DNA of 64,000 bases from Streptomyces spiralis (GTDB taxonomy: Bacteria; Actinomycetota; Actinomycetes; Streptomycetales; Streptomycetaceae). The position numbers and the translations under genes were made by a program. The notes beneath the pieces are model-generated. The model searched no databases and had not been told where the DNA came from. It was given only the letters and a program-made list of their open reading frames with translations. The stretch spans positions 62,001 through 126,000 of the forward strand of contig NZ_BNBC01000014.1 of the NCBI RefSeq assembly GCF_014654675.1, in the 5' to 3' direction. Positions 1-8,247 of the stretch are shown in pieces (the stretch's first letter is position 1; each line of letters opens with the position of its first letter).

Positions 1-622
1 CCACCGCCCGCCGCGCGATCTCCTCCCGCCCGCGCCGCTCCGCCACCCTGCGCCGCGCCTCGGTGGCGACCTGCCGGCGGAACACCTCGATACGGCGCCG
101 GATCTCGTCGTCCAGCAGACGGTCGGTGAAGGAGGCCGCCCCGCTCCCGGCGCGGACACTCGCCCGCACCCGGGCCAGCAGCGTCTGCGGGCGCAGCCGC
201 TCCAGCGTCTGGTACGCCGACCAGCCGTCCGAGCCGGGGGAGCTGCCGTATCCGCCGAGACCGTCGACCGCCTCGGCCGCCAGCTGCCCCAGCAGTGCCG
301 TGTCGCCCGCGGCGAGCGCGTCCGCGAGCCGGTCGCGCAGTTCCTCGCGTCCGGCGGGCTCCCCGTCCGGGGCGCCGACACCGCGGGGGAAGTACAGGTC
401 GAAGACGGGGTCGAACACCGTCCGCTGGCCGCTGCCGTGCAGCAGCGTGGCGGCCAGCCCCTCCCGCAGCAGCTCGCGGTCGGCCAGCCCCAGCGCCTCG
501 ACCGCCCGGGCCGCGTCCACCGTCTCGCCGGTGCCGATCCGCAGGCCGTGCGCGCGCAGCGCGGCGACGAACCCCGTCAGCCGCTCCGCCACCGAGGCGC
601 CGGCCGGCGCGGCGGCGTTCAC
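1..622 (-). CDS. VWA-domain (CoxE-like) protein, partial
   Basis: Runs off the left edge, so only about the first 207 residues are visible. It begins with GTG at 622, overlapping the TGA of the upstream AAA+ ATPase gene as GTGA, which indicates translational coupling. The visible part is helical and charged (start VNAAAPAGASVAERLTGFVA, later FDPVFDLYFP). This resembles the N-terminal part of CoxE-like proteins, whose VWA metal-binding domain lies further downstream outside the window. CoxE-like proteins work with MoxR/CoxD AAA+ ATPases as cofactor-insertion chaperones. The family call rests on the MoxR pairing and the N-terminal style; the VWA domain itself is not seen. Confidence 0.75.
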   Translation of the reverse strand, partial: MNAAAPAGASVAERLTGFVAALRAHGLRIGTGETVDAARAVEALGLADRELLREGLAATLLHGSGQRTVFDPVFDLYFPRGVGAPDGEPAGREELRDRLADALAAGDTALLGQLAAEAVDGLGGYGSSPGSDGWSAYQTLERLRPQTLLARVRASVRAGSGAASFTDRLLDDEIRRRIEVFRRQVATEARRRVAERRGREEIARRAV

Positions 623-1476
623 ACGGCGTCCAGGTCGAGCTTGGCGGCCGCCTTGAGCACGTCCTCCTGGTGCTTGAGCAGCACACCGAGGGTGTCGCGG
701 ACCACGCTCTCGTCGAGGGTGTCCGCGCCGAGCGCGAGCAGCGTGCGCGCCCAGTCGACGGTCTCGGCGACCGACGGCACCTTGCGCAGGTCCATCGCCC
801 GCAGCGCGCCGACGACCCGGACGACGGATGCGGCCAGCGCCTCCTGGAGCCCCGGCACCTGCAGCCGTACGATGCGGCGCTCCAGCTCCTCCTCCGGAAA
901 CCCGATGTGCAGGAAGAGGCACCGGCGGCGCAGCGCCTCCGACAGCTCGCGGGTGGCGTTGGAGGTGAGAACGACGAAGGGGCGGCGGGTCGCGGTGATC
1001 GTGCCCAGCTCGGGGACCGTCACCTGGAAGTCGCTCAGCACCTCCAGCAGCAGGCCCTCCACCTCCACGTCCGCCTTGTCGGTCTCGTCGATCAGCAGCA
1101 CCGTCGGCTCGTCGCCGCGGATCGCCGTCAGCAGGGGCCGGGACAGCAGGAACTCCTCGCCGAAGATGTCCGTACGGGTCTCGTCCCACGTCTCGTCCCG
1201 GCCGGCGCTGATGCGCAGGAGCTGCTTGGCGTGGTTCCACTCGTACAGCGCGCGGGACTCGTCCACGCCCTCGTAGCACTGCAGCCGGACCAGCCGGGCC
1301 CCCGCCACCTGGGCCACGGCCTTGGCCAGCTCCGTCTTGCCGACTCCGGCGGGCCCCTCGACCAGCAGCGGCTTGCCGAGGCGGTCGGCGAGGAAGACGG
1401 ACGTGGCGACCGCCGGCGAGGCCAGGTATCCGGTCTCGGCGAGGCGGGCGGAGACATCGTCGACGGACGTGAACAA
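619..1476 (-). CDS. MoxR/CoxD-family AAA+ ATPase
   Basis: ATPase of the MoxR branch, which with VWA proteins remodels or matures metalloenzymes. From the chosen start the Walker A motif GPAGVGKT is at about residues 41-48, Walker B reads VLLIDE, and a sensor-1 style LTSNATRELSEALRRRC segment follows. The frame is open to a GTG at 1536, but I prefer TTG at 1476: a GGAGG lies five bases upstream and relatives begin at this point (LFTSVDDV). The longer form would add 20 residues of unlikely composition with a poor ribosome binding site. It is coupled by a 4-base overlap to the CoxE-like gene. Family call is firm; the client protein is unknown. Confidence 0.88.
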   Translation of the reverse strand: MFTSVDDVSARLAETGYLASPAVATSVFLADRLGKPLLVEGPAGVGKTELAKAVAQVAGARLVRLQCYEGVDESRALYEWNHAKQLLRISAGRDETWDETRTDIFGEEFLLSRPLLTAIRGDEPTVLLIDETDKADVEVEGLLLEVLSDFQVTVPELGTITATRRPFVVLTSNATRELSEALRRRCLFLHIGFPEEELERRIVRLQVPGLQEALAASVVRVVGALRAMDLRKVPSVAETVDWARTLLALGADTLDESVVRDTLGVLLKHQEDVLKAAAKLDLDAV

Positions 1477-1544
1477 CAGGGCCTCCAGCGGGGGCGCGCG
1501 AATCGGTTGCGAAGCTGTCTTCCTCGATCTGAGCACTTCTATCT

Positions 1545-1552
1545 AAGCGCTT
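1545..1552. promoter_or_regulatory. AAGCGCTT palindrome upstream of the MoxR operon
   Basis: A perfect 8-bp palindrome in the context CTAAGCGCTTGTTCAC, about 70 bases upstream of the preferred TTG start of the AAA+ gene. Short palindromes of this kind are typical TetR-type operator cores in actinobacteria. No TetR gene is visible next to it; one could lie beyond the left edge. Assignment as an operator is inference. Confidence 0.35.
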
Positions 1553-1562
1553 GTTCACTCCC

Positions 1563-1630
1563 TCTGTCACGGGACTTCCTCTGTCATGGGACTTCCACTG
1601 TCACGGGACGTCGTCTGTCCCGGGACGACG
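1563..1630. repeat. four tandem 17-bp repeats
   Basis: Four head-to-tail copies of a 17-bp unit close to TCTGTCACGGGACTTCC at 1563, 1580, 1597 and 1614; the last is the most diverged and contains the perfect palindrome GTCCCGGGAC. They lie between the divergent MoxR operon and the ABC importer, ending 65 bases before the importer start. They could be repeated protein-binding sites or a neutral minisatellite. Confidence 0.85.
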
Positions 1631-1695
1631 CGCGCACCGCCCCGGACGGGCCACCTCAGCGAGCCGCCCCCGTGCGCCGCCGGTGGAATGGACGC

Positions 1696-2376
1696 GTGAC
1701 AGCGCCCCCGCACGACTGCCTCGCCCGCAACGAGTGGATCTGCGGCGCGTATCTGAGCACGCGCCGCCACATCCTGTGGGACGCGGTGCTCCAGCACCTG
1801 CGGCTGACCGGCCTGTCGGTGCTCATCGGACTCGCCGTCGCCGTCCCCCTGGCCCTGGCCGCCCGCCGCTGGGGCTGGGCGGCCGGCCCCGTCCTCGCCG
1901 TCACGACCGTCCTCTACACCATCCCGTCCCTGGCGATGTTCTCCCTGCTCCTGCCGGTGTACGGGCTCTCGGCGACCCTCGTCGTCGCCGGACTCGTGCT
2001 GTACTCGCTGACCCTGCTGGTGCGCAACATCCTCGCGGGCCTGCGCGCCGTCCCCGAGGAAACCCGGCAGGCGGCACGCGGGATGGGCTACGGTCCCGTG
2101 CGGCTGCTGCTCACCGTCGAACTCCCGCTGGCCCTGCCCGCCGCGATGGCCGGGCTGCGCATCGCCACGGTGTCGGCGGTCTCCCTCGTGACGGTCGGCG
2201 CCATCGTCGGATTCGGCGGGCTCGGCAACCTCATCTACGCGGGCATGAACACCTACTTCAAGGCCCAGGTGCTCACCGCCTCCGTGCTGTGCGTGGTGAT
2301 CGCGGTCGCCGCCGACCTGCTTCTGCTGGGCGTACAGCGCCTGCTGACCCCATGGACCCGGGCGGGCCGCACATGA
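1696..2376 (+). CDS. osmoprotectant-type ABC transporter permease
   Basis: Inner-membrane permease of the glycine betaine/carnitine/choline (OpuB/OpuC, ProW-like) import family. Start chosen at GTG 1696, about 226 residues; the frame is open far upstream but that stretch is antisense to the MoxR operon and not protein-like. About five or six hydrophobic segments are visible. An EAA loop (ETRQAARGMGYGPVRLLL then VELPLALPAAMAG) contacts the ATPase. The next permease starts inside its stop codon (ATGA). First gene of a three-gene operon with a second permease and a binding lipoprotein. Substrate is inferred from family only. Confidence 0.9.
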   Translation: MTAPPHDCLARNEWICGAYLSTRRHILWDAVLQHLRLTGLSVLIGLAVAVPLALAARRWGWAAGPVLAVTTVLYTIPSLAMFSLLLPVYGLSATLVVAGLVLYSLTLLVRNILAGLRAVPEETRQAARGMGYGPVRLLLTVELPLALPAAMAGLRIATVSAVSLVTVGAIVGFGGLGNLIYAGMNTYFKAQVLTASVLCVVIAVAADLLLLGVQRLLTPWTRAGRT

Positions 2377-3044
2377 CGACCCTCACCGACTCCTGGCGCT
2401 GGCTCACCGATCCCGCCCACTGGAGCGGCGACGACGGCATCGCCCACCGCCTTGTCCAGCACCTGGTGCTCACGGTCGTCTGCCTGGCCGTCAGCTGTCT
2501 GATCGCCCTGCCGGTCGCCCTGGTCCTCGGCCACCTCGGCAAGGGCGGCGCACTCGCGGTCAACCTCGCCAACGTCGGCCGGGCCGTCCCCACCTTCGCC
2601 GTGCTGGTCCTGCTGCTTCTCACCCCGGTCGGAAGGTGGGGCGAAGGCCCGACCGTCGTGGCCCTCGTCCTGTTCGCGGTGCCTCCGCTGCTCACCAACG
2701 CCTATGTCGGCATCCGCGAGGTCGACCGGAGCGTCGTCCGGGCGGCCCGGGGCATGGGGATGACCGGCCGGCAGACGTTGTTTCACGTGGAACTGCCCCT
2801 TTCGCTCCCCCTGGTGCTGAACGGGGTGCGGATCGCCGCCGTCCAGCTCGTCGCCACCGCCACCCTCGCCGCCCTCGCGGGCGGCGGCGGCCTCGGCCGG
2901 ATCATCACGGCGGGCTTCAACCTCGCCAGTACGCCCCAGGTGGTCGCGGGGGCGCTGCTCGTCGCCGTGTTCGCGCTCGTGGTCGAGGGAGTCTTCGAGA
3001 TCACCGAGCGGCTGGCACCGGCGTGGGCCCGGGGCGGCCGATGA
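2373..3044 (+). CDS. osmoprotectant-type ABC transporter permease
   Basis: Second permease of the importer, 223 residues, ATG overlapping the previous stop by four bases. It has the same five to six membrane segments and an EAA loop (VVRAARGMGMTGRQTLF then VELPLSLPLVLNG). It probably forms a heterodimeric channel with the upstream permease, as in OpuCB/OpuCD. Its stop overlaps the ATG of the binding-protein gene. Family is clear; substrate (betaine, choline, carnitine or similar) is not shown by the sequence. Confidence 0.9.
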   Translation: MTTLTDSWRWLTDPAHWSGDDGIAHRLVQHLVLTVVCLAVSCLIALPVALVLGHLGKGGALAVNLANVGRAVPTFAVLVLLLLTPVGRWGEGPTVVALVLFAVPPLLTNAYVGIREVDRSVVRAARGMGMTGRQTLFHVELPLSLPLVLNGVRIAAVQLVATATLAALAGGGGLGRIITAGFNLASTPQVVAGALLVAVFALVVEGVFEITERLAPAWARGGR

Positions 3045-3982
3045 GCGGGCGCCGGGCCCTGACGGCCGTCGTGCTGCTCGCACTCACCGCCTGCACCACC
3101 GGCCCGTCCCTGGAGAACCGCGGCCAGGTCACCGCATCACCCGGCGACAACCGGCACCTGACCATCGGCTCCGCCGGCTTCACCGAGAGCGATCTGCTCG
3201 CCCAGATGTACGCCCTGCTGCTGAACCAGGCCGGATACAAGACGGCGATGCTGACCGTCGCCAACCGCGAACTGTACGAACCCGCCCTGGAGTCCGGTCA
3301 GATCGACATCGTCCCCGAGTACGCGGCCACCTTCGCCGACTGGCTGAACGCCAAGGCCCACGGCACCGACGCACCCCCGGCCGGCTCACCCGACCTCGGC
3401 ACCACCATGCGAGCCCTGCGCAAGCTCGCCGCACCGCGCGGCCTGACCGTCCTGGACCCCGGCCGCGCCGTCGACCAGAACGCCTTCGCGGTGAGCCGGT
3501 CGTACGCCCGGCGGCACGGTCTGAAGACCCTCAGCGACCTCGGCGCCTCCGGTCTGAAGGTACGGCTCGCGGCCGGCGACGAGTGCGTGCGCCGCCCGTA
3601 CTGCGCCCCGGGCCTGAGAAAGACCTACGGCGTCGACGTCACCGGCATCGACCCCAAGGGCGTCGGCACCACCCAGGCCAAACAGGCCGTGCGGAGCGGA
3701 CGCGACCAGATGGTGCTGACCACCACGACCGACGCCACCCTCGACGCCTTCGGCCTCGTCCTCCTCGCCGACGACAAACGCCTGCAGAACGCCGACTACG
3801 TGGTCCCGGTCGTCAACCGAGCCCGCGCGGGCGGCACACGGGTGACCGCGGTGCTCGGCAGGCTCAACGACGTCCTCACCACCGCCGACCTGGCGTCTTT
3901 GAACCGGCAGGTCGACAGCTGGCGCCGACTGCCCTCGGACGTGGCCCGGACCTATCTGAAGGACAAGGGCCTGCTGAAATGA
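3041..3982 (+). CDS. osmoprotectant ABC transporter substrate-binding lipoprotein
   Basis: Extracellular binding protein of the OpuCC/ProX-like class, 313 residues. A signal sequence runs to a lipobox (LALTAC, lipidated Cys near residue 19), so it should be anchored to the outer face of the membrane. The mature part opens with HLTIGSAGFTESDLLAQMY, typical of this family, followed by ESGQIDIVPEYAATF. ATG overlaps the upstream permease stop (ATGA). It ends 24 bases from the convergent ATPase gene, with no room for a separate terminator. Confidence 0.9.
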   Translation: MSGRRALTAVVLLALTACTTGPSLENRGQVTASPGDNRHLTIGSAGFTESDLLAQMYALLLNQAGYKTAMLTVANRELYEPALESGQIDIVPEYAATFADWLNAKAHGTDAPPAGSPDLGTTMRALRKLAAPRGLTVLDPGRAVDQNAFAVSRSYARRHGLKTLSDLGASGLKVRLAAGDECVRRPYCAPGLRKTYGVDVTGIDPKGVGTTQAKQAVRSGRDQMVLTTTTDATLDAFGLVLLADDKRLQNADYVVPVVNRARAGGTRVTAVLGRLNDVLTTADLASLNRQVDSWRRLPSDVARTYLKDKGLLK

Positions 3983-4006
3983 CCGCCGCGACCGGGACGG
4001 CCGCCG

Positions 4007-5161
4007 TCAGGCGCCGGCCACCGAGTCGAACCTCACCTGGTCCCGCGGCACCCCGCGCGCATCGGCGTCCACCGAGCGGCGCAGCGCCTCGTGCAGCTTC
4101 GCCGGAGTGAGCACGCCGAGGAAACGGGCCCCGTCCAGCACGGCGACCCAGCCGGCGTCGTGCTGGAGCATCACCCCGAACGCCTGCCTGAGCGACGCGC
4201 CCACCGGCACCCACGCCCTCATACGGTGCGCCAGACCGCCGACGGAGCCGCCCGCGGCCAGCGCGTCCAGGCCCACCCAGCCGTGCAGATCACCGGAGGC
4301 GTCGAGGACCACCGCCCAGCGGGCGCCCTCGGCGCGCAGCCGCCCGGCCACGCGCTCGGCCGGCTCGTCCAGCCGGGCGACCGGCGGCTGCTCCAGATCG
4401 TCCGGCTCGATCGCGGTCACCGACAGCCGTTTCAGACCCCGGTCGGCGCCCACGAACCCCGCGACATACGGGTTCGCCGGGCTGCCCAGCACCGCCCCGG
4501 GCGTGTCGAACTGCTCGATCCGCCCCTGCCCGTACACGGCGATGCGGTCACCGAGGCGTACCGCCTCCTCGATGTCGTGCGTGACCAGCAGCACCGTCTT
4601 GCGCACCGCGGCCTGCATCCGCAGGAACTCGTCCTGCAACTGCTCGCGCACCACCGGGTCGACGGCCCCGAACGGCTCGTCCATCAGCAGCACCGGAGGA
4701 TCCGCGGCCAGCGCCCGCGCCACCCCGACCCGTTGCCGCTGTCCACCCGACAGCTGCTCCGGATAGCGCGGCCCGTACGTCCTCGGGTCCAGACCCACCA
4801 GCTCCAGCAGCTCGGCGGCGCGCGCCCGCGCCCTCGCCTTCTTCCAGCCGAGCAGCGCGGGCACCGTCGCGGTGTTGTCGAGGACCGTGCGGTGCGGGAA
4901 GAGGCCGACCTGCTGGATGACATAGCCGATCCGGCGGCGCAGCCGCACCGGATCGACCCCGGCGACGTCCTCGCCGCCCACCAGGATCCGGCCCGACGTC
5001 GGTTCGATCAGCCGGTTGACCATCAGCATCGTGGTGGTCTTGCCGCAGCCGGACGGGCCCACGAGGGTGACGAGTTCCCCCTCGGACACCTCGAAGCTGA
5101 GCCCGTCCACGGCCGTGGTCCCGTCCGGATACCGCTTGGTGACCTGCTCGAACCGGATCAT
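4007..5161 (-). CDS. osmoprotectant ABC transporter ATP-binding protein with CBS-like tail
   Basis: ATPase that powers the neighbouring importer, 384 residues. Walker A GPSGCGKTT is at about 35-43, signature LSGGQRQR at 137-144 and Walker B VLLMDEPF at 157-164. The C-terminal part from about residue 250 resembles a CBS pair, which in OpuA-type transporters senses ionic strength. It lies on the opposite strand, convergent with the permease/lipoprotein operon, whereas in most OpuC-type loci the ATPase is first in the same operon. Its own promoter must lie near 5162-5183 or within lutC, since lutC is immediately upstream on the same strand. Confidence 0.92.
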   Translation of the reverse strand: MIRFEQVTKRYPDGTTAVDGLSFEVSEGELVTLVGPSGCGKTTTMLMVNRLIEPTSGRILVGGEDVAGVDPVRLRRRIGYVIQQVGLFPHRTVLDNTATVPALLGWKKARARARAAELLELVGLDPRTYGPRYPEQLSGGQRQRVGVARALAADPPVLLMDEPFGAVDPVVREQLQDEFLRMQAAVRKTVLLVTHDIEEAVRLGDRIAVYGQGRIEQFDTPGAVLGSPANPYVAGFVGADRGLKRLSVTAIEPDDLEQPPVARLDEPAERVAGRLRAEGARWAVVLDASGDLHGWVGLDALAAGGSVGGLAHRMRAWVPVGASLRQAFGVMLQHDAGWVAVLDGARFLGVLTPAKLHEALRRSVDADARGVPRDQVRFDSVAGA

Positions 5162-5183
5162 TCCCTCACGCTAACCGCGCCGG

Positions 5184-5831
5184 TCACGCCCCGCTCACCA
5201 GCACCACCTCCAGGGTGCGCGGACCGTGCACCCCCTCCACCCGGTCCAGTTCGATGTCGCTGGTCGCCGAGGGGCCGGAGACCAGGGTCAGCGGGCGGGT
5301 CGGGACGAGGCGTTCCAGGGCCTGCGGCACCGAGGAGACCACCTGGTCCGGGACACGGACGACGCAGATGTGGTGGTCGGGGATCAGGGTGATCCGGCGG
5401 CGGCCCTGGTCGGGGGAGCCGTCCAGGACGATCGTGCCGGTCTCGGCGACGGCGACCGCGCAGCCGGTGACCACGCTGTCCACCCGGTCCAGTTCGTGCG
5501 GCGTGCTGTCCGGACGGTCCGGGACCCGCGTCACCTCCGTCTCCGTCAGCCAGCTCTCGTCCAGACCGGGCGGGACGAGGACGGTGCCGGAGCCCCGCTC
5601 GCCGAGCAGATGGGCGATCAGCCCGGGCAGCCCCTCCGCGTCGCTGCGGTGCACGACCGCACGGTAGTCCACCAGGTTCTCGGCCAGCAGATCCACGGTC
5701 TCCTCGACCCGCCGGTCGCCGTGGTGCCGCAGATAGTCCCGGGAAACGGCCTGCTCGTACGGAGTGTCGTCCGGTGGCACGTCCGCCAGCGCGCGTCGCA
5801 CCCGGCCCAGGATCCGGTCCCTGCTGCTCAC
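5184..5831 (-). CDS. lutC: LutC-like lactate utilization protein (LUD domain)
   Basis: LUD-domain protein, third component of the LutABC L-lactate oxidation complex that converts lactate to pyruvate. 215 residues from GTG at 5831, which overlaps the lutB stop (GTGA). The LUD core is seen in AVAVAETGTIVLDG, then ITLIPDHHICVV and VSGPSATSDIE. Last gene of the lutABC operon, and close to the rhamnose genes, whose pathway yields lactate. Confidence 0.92.
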   Translation of the reverse strand: MSSRDRILGRVRRALADVPPDDTPYEQAVSRDYLRHHGDRRVEETVDLLAENLVDYRAVVHRSDAEGLPGLIAHLLGERGSGTVLVPPGLDESWLTETEVTRVPDRPDSTPHELDRVDSVVTGCAVAVAETGTIVLDGSPDQGRRRITLIPDHHICVVRVPDQVVSSVPQALERLVPTRPLTLVSGPSATSDIELDRVEGVHGPRTLEVVLVSGA

Positions 5832-7324
5832 TTCGTCCCCTCCTTGCCGCCGCCCGTTCGCTGCCACCAGTCGCGGAACGGTTCCGCGGGCACCGGGGGC
5901 AGGTCCCGGGTGCCGCTCCAGGCCTTGCCGGGGCCCGGCAGCGTACGAGGATGCAGGCGGCGGGTGCGCGAGGCGAGACGCTGGCCGGTGCGCAGGACGC
6001 CGGGGTGGGTGAACGCCCAGCGGGCCGCGCGCATCGCCGCCCGCTCGGCGGCGTGTCCCTTCGCCGGCCGCAGCACCACCTTGTTGCCGCCGCGCGTCAC
6101 CTGGTCGCCCTGGGCGACCCGTTCGCGCAGGTGCACCAGCACCTCGGGGATGTCGATGGCGACCGGGCACACCTCGTAGCAGGCGCCGCACAGCGAGGAC
6201 GCGTACGGCAGGGAGGCGTCGATCTCGCTGCCGGTGCCGCGCAGCTGGGGGCTGAGGATCGCGCCGATCGGCCCGGGGTAGACCGAGCCGTACGCGTGCC
6301 CGCCCGCCCGCTCGTAGACCGGGCACACGTTGAGACACGCCGAGCAGCGGATGCAGCGCAGCGCCTGGCGGCCGACCTCGTCGGCGAGCGTGTCGGTACG
6401 GCCGTTGTCCAGCAGCACCAGATGGAAGGTGCTCGGCCCGTCCTGGTCGGTGGTGCCGGTCCACATGGACGTGTACGGGTTCATCCGCTCCGCCGTCGAG
6501 GAGCGGGGCAGCGTCTGGAGGAAGACCTCCAGGTCCCGCCAGGTCGGCACGACCTTCTCGATGCCGACGACCGAGATCAGCGTCTCGGGCAGGGTCAGGC
6601 ACATCCGCCCGTTGCCCTCGGACTCCACGACCACCAGCGTGCCGGTCTCGGCCACGACGAAGTTGGCGCCGGAGATGCCGACCTTGGCACGCAGGAACTT
6701 CTCCCGCAGGTGCAGCCGGGCCGCCTCGGCGAGTTCGGCGGGCGTGTCGCTCAGGCCCTCGGGGGCCGGACGGCCCCACTCGCCCATCTCGGAGCGGAAG
6801 ATGTCCCGGATCTCGCTGCGGTTGCGGTGGATCGCGGGCACGAGGATGTGCGAGGGCCGGTCCTTGCCCAACTGCACGATCAGCTCGGCGAGATCGGTCT
6901 CGTAGGCGCGGATGCCCTCCGCCTCCAGCGCCTCGTTGAGGCCGATCTCCTGCGTGGCCATCGACTTGACCTTGACGACCTCGCTCTCCCCGGTCGCCTT
7001 GACCAGGTCGGCGACGATCCGGTTGGCCTCCTGGGCGTCGACCGCCCAGTGCACGGTGCCGCCGGCCGCCGTGACCGCCTCCTCGACCTGCACCAGATAG
7101 CGGTCCAGGTGGCGCAGCGTGTGGTCCTTGATCCGCCGGCCGGCCTCGCGCAGCGCCGCCCAGTCGGACACCTCGGCCACCGCCCTGGCCCGCTTGGCGC
7201 GGATGGTGTGCGTGGCGTGGCGCAGATTGCCGCGCAGGGTCTCGTCGCGCACGGCCTCGTGCGCGGCCTCCGGAAAGGCCGGGTACGACGGGAAACCGGG
7301 CATTCCCACGAACGTGGCACTCAT
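5828..7324 (-). CDS. lutB: LutB-like iron-sulfur lactate utilization protein
   Basis: Iron-sulfur subunit of LutABC, 498 residues. An N-terminal LUD-type region is followed by two ferredoxin-like motifs, CIRCSACLNVCPVY and CGACYEVCPVAIDIP, which should ligate two [4Fe-4S] clusters, then a C-terminal tail typical of LutB. ATG at 7324 overlaps the lutA stop (ATGA) and its own stop overlaps lutC. The frame stays open upstream through lutA, but that extension is antisense-like and not used. Family assignment is firm. Confidence 0.94.
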   Translation of the reverse strand: MSATFVGMPGFPSYPAFPEAAHEAVRDETLRGNLRHATHTIRAKRARAVAEVSDWAALREAGRRIKDHTLRHLDRYLVQVEEAVTAAGGTVHWAVDAQEANRIVADLVKATGESEVVKVKSMATQEIGLNEALEAEGIRAYETDLAELIVQLGKDRPSHILVPAIHRNRSEIRDIFRSEMGEWGRPAPEGLSDTPAELAEAARLHLREKFLRAKVGISGANFVVAETGTLVVVESEGNGRMCLTLPETLISVVGIEKVVPTWRDLEVFLQTLPRSSTAERMNPYTSMWTGTTDQDGPSTFHLVLLDNGRTDTLADEVGRQALRCIRCSACLNVCPVYERAGGHAYGSVYPGPIGAILSPQLRGTGSEIDASLPYASSLCGACYEVCPVAIDIPEVLVHLRERVAQGDQVTRGGNKVVLRPAKGHAAERAAMRAARWAFTHPGVLRTGQRLASRTRRLHPRTLPGPGKAWSGTRDLPPVPAEPFRDWWQRTGGGKEGTK

Positions 7325-8076
7325 AGGGCGGGCTCCTCCTCCGTGCTCGCCAGGATCTCCGCGATGTGCACCGGCCGCATGCCGGTGCGCAGCCGGGCCA
7401 TGGTCCCGCCGAGATGCATCAGACAGGAGTTGTCGGCCGCGCACAGCACCTCGGCGCCGGTCGACTCGGCGTGGCGCACCTTGTCGGTGCCCATCGCCGC
7501 CGAGACGTCGGGGTTCTTCACCGAGAAGGTGCCCCCGAAGCCGCAGCACTCCTCCGCTCCGGGCAGCTCCACCAGCTCCAGCCCCTGCACCGCCCGCAGC
7601 AGCCGCAGCGGACGGTCCCCGAGGCCCAGCACGCGCAGCCCGTGGCAGGTCGGGTGGTACGTCACCGTGTGCGGGTAGTACGCCCCGACGTCCGTCACCC
7701 CCAGCACGTCGACCAGGAACTCCGTCAGCTCGTACGTCCGAGGCACGACCGGCGCCAGCGTCCGGGCCAGGGCGTCGCCCCGGCCCTCGGCCCGCGCCCG
7801 CTCGCCCATCCGCGGATACAGCTCCCGCACCATCGCCCCGCACGATCCGGACGGTGTCACGATCGCCTCGTAGCCCCGGAAGACCTCGGCGAACCGCCGG
7901 GCCAGCGGCTCGGCCTCGTGGCGGTACCCGGTGTTGTAGTGCGCCTGCCCGCAACACGTCTGGGCCATCGGGAAGTCCACGTCCACGCCCAGTCTGGTCA
8001 GCAGTTTCACCACGGCGCGCCCGGTGTCCGGATAGAGCGTGTCGTTGACGCAGGTCAGGAACAGAGCGACACGCAT
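7321..8076 (-). CDS. lutA: LutA-like (Fe-S)-binding lactate utilization protein
   Basis: First gene of lutABC, 251 residues from ATG 8076, preceded by AAGGAGCCGCG. It has the two cysteine-rich CCG domains of LutA/GlpC/HdrB-like proteins: TCCGQAHYNTG in the N-terminal half and ECCGFGGTFSVKNP in the C-terminal half. Starting further upstream would read into tandem repeats. A TAGGCT sequence at 8111-8116 on this strand is a possible -10, about 30 bases before the start. No recognised lactate regulator gene (such as LutR/LldR) lies beside it. Confidence 0.93.
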   Translation of the reverse strand: MRVALFLTCVNDTLYPDTGRAVVKLLTRLGVDVDFPMAQTCCGQAHYNTGYRHEAEPLARRFAEVFRGYEAIVTPSGSCGAMVRELYPRMGERARAEGRGDALARTLAPVVPRTYELTEFLVDVLGVTDVGAYYPHTVTYHPTCHGLRVLGLGDRPLRLLRAVQGLELVELPGAEECCGFGGTFSVKNPDVSAAMGTDKVRHAESTGAEVLCAADNSCLMHLGGTMARLRTGMRPVHIAEILASTEEEPAL

Positions 8077-8175
8077 CGCGGCTCCTTGTTGTCGATCATT
8101 GGGTGGTTGAAGCCTAGTCAGGCGGAAGGTACGGGGGCAGGTCGCGGACCGTGGCGTGGCGGCGTGCCTCGCATG

Positions 8176-8247
8176 GGGCGTGGCGGCGCGCCACGGATCG
8201 GGCGTGGCGGAGCACCGCGGATCGGGCGTGGCGGAGCACCGCGGCTC
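8176..8247. repeat. three tandem 24-bp repeats at the rhaB 3' end
   Basis: Three 24-bp units (GGGCGTGGCGGAGCACCGCG followed by GATC or GCTC) at 8176, 8200 and 8224; a degenerate partial copy lies just left near 8153. The last unit overlaps the stop codon of the rhamnulokinase gene. The array fills most of the gap between the rha and lut operons. Confidence 0.85.

Noticed and set aside
295..1695. Long open frame on + leading into the first permease (about 467 extra residues)
   Set aside because: It is antisense to the CoxE-like/MoxR genes, is Arg/Pro/Gln-rich like other GC shadow frames, and the permease has its own start at 1696.
5832..6779. Extension of LutC upstream into the lutB region
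   Set aside because: Same strand but wrong frame for LutB; the GTGA overlap at 5828-5831 marks the real start.
8153..8247. Possible CRISPR-like array
   Set aside because: Head-to-tail 24-bp units without unique spacers and no cas genes in the window, so a minisatellite.
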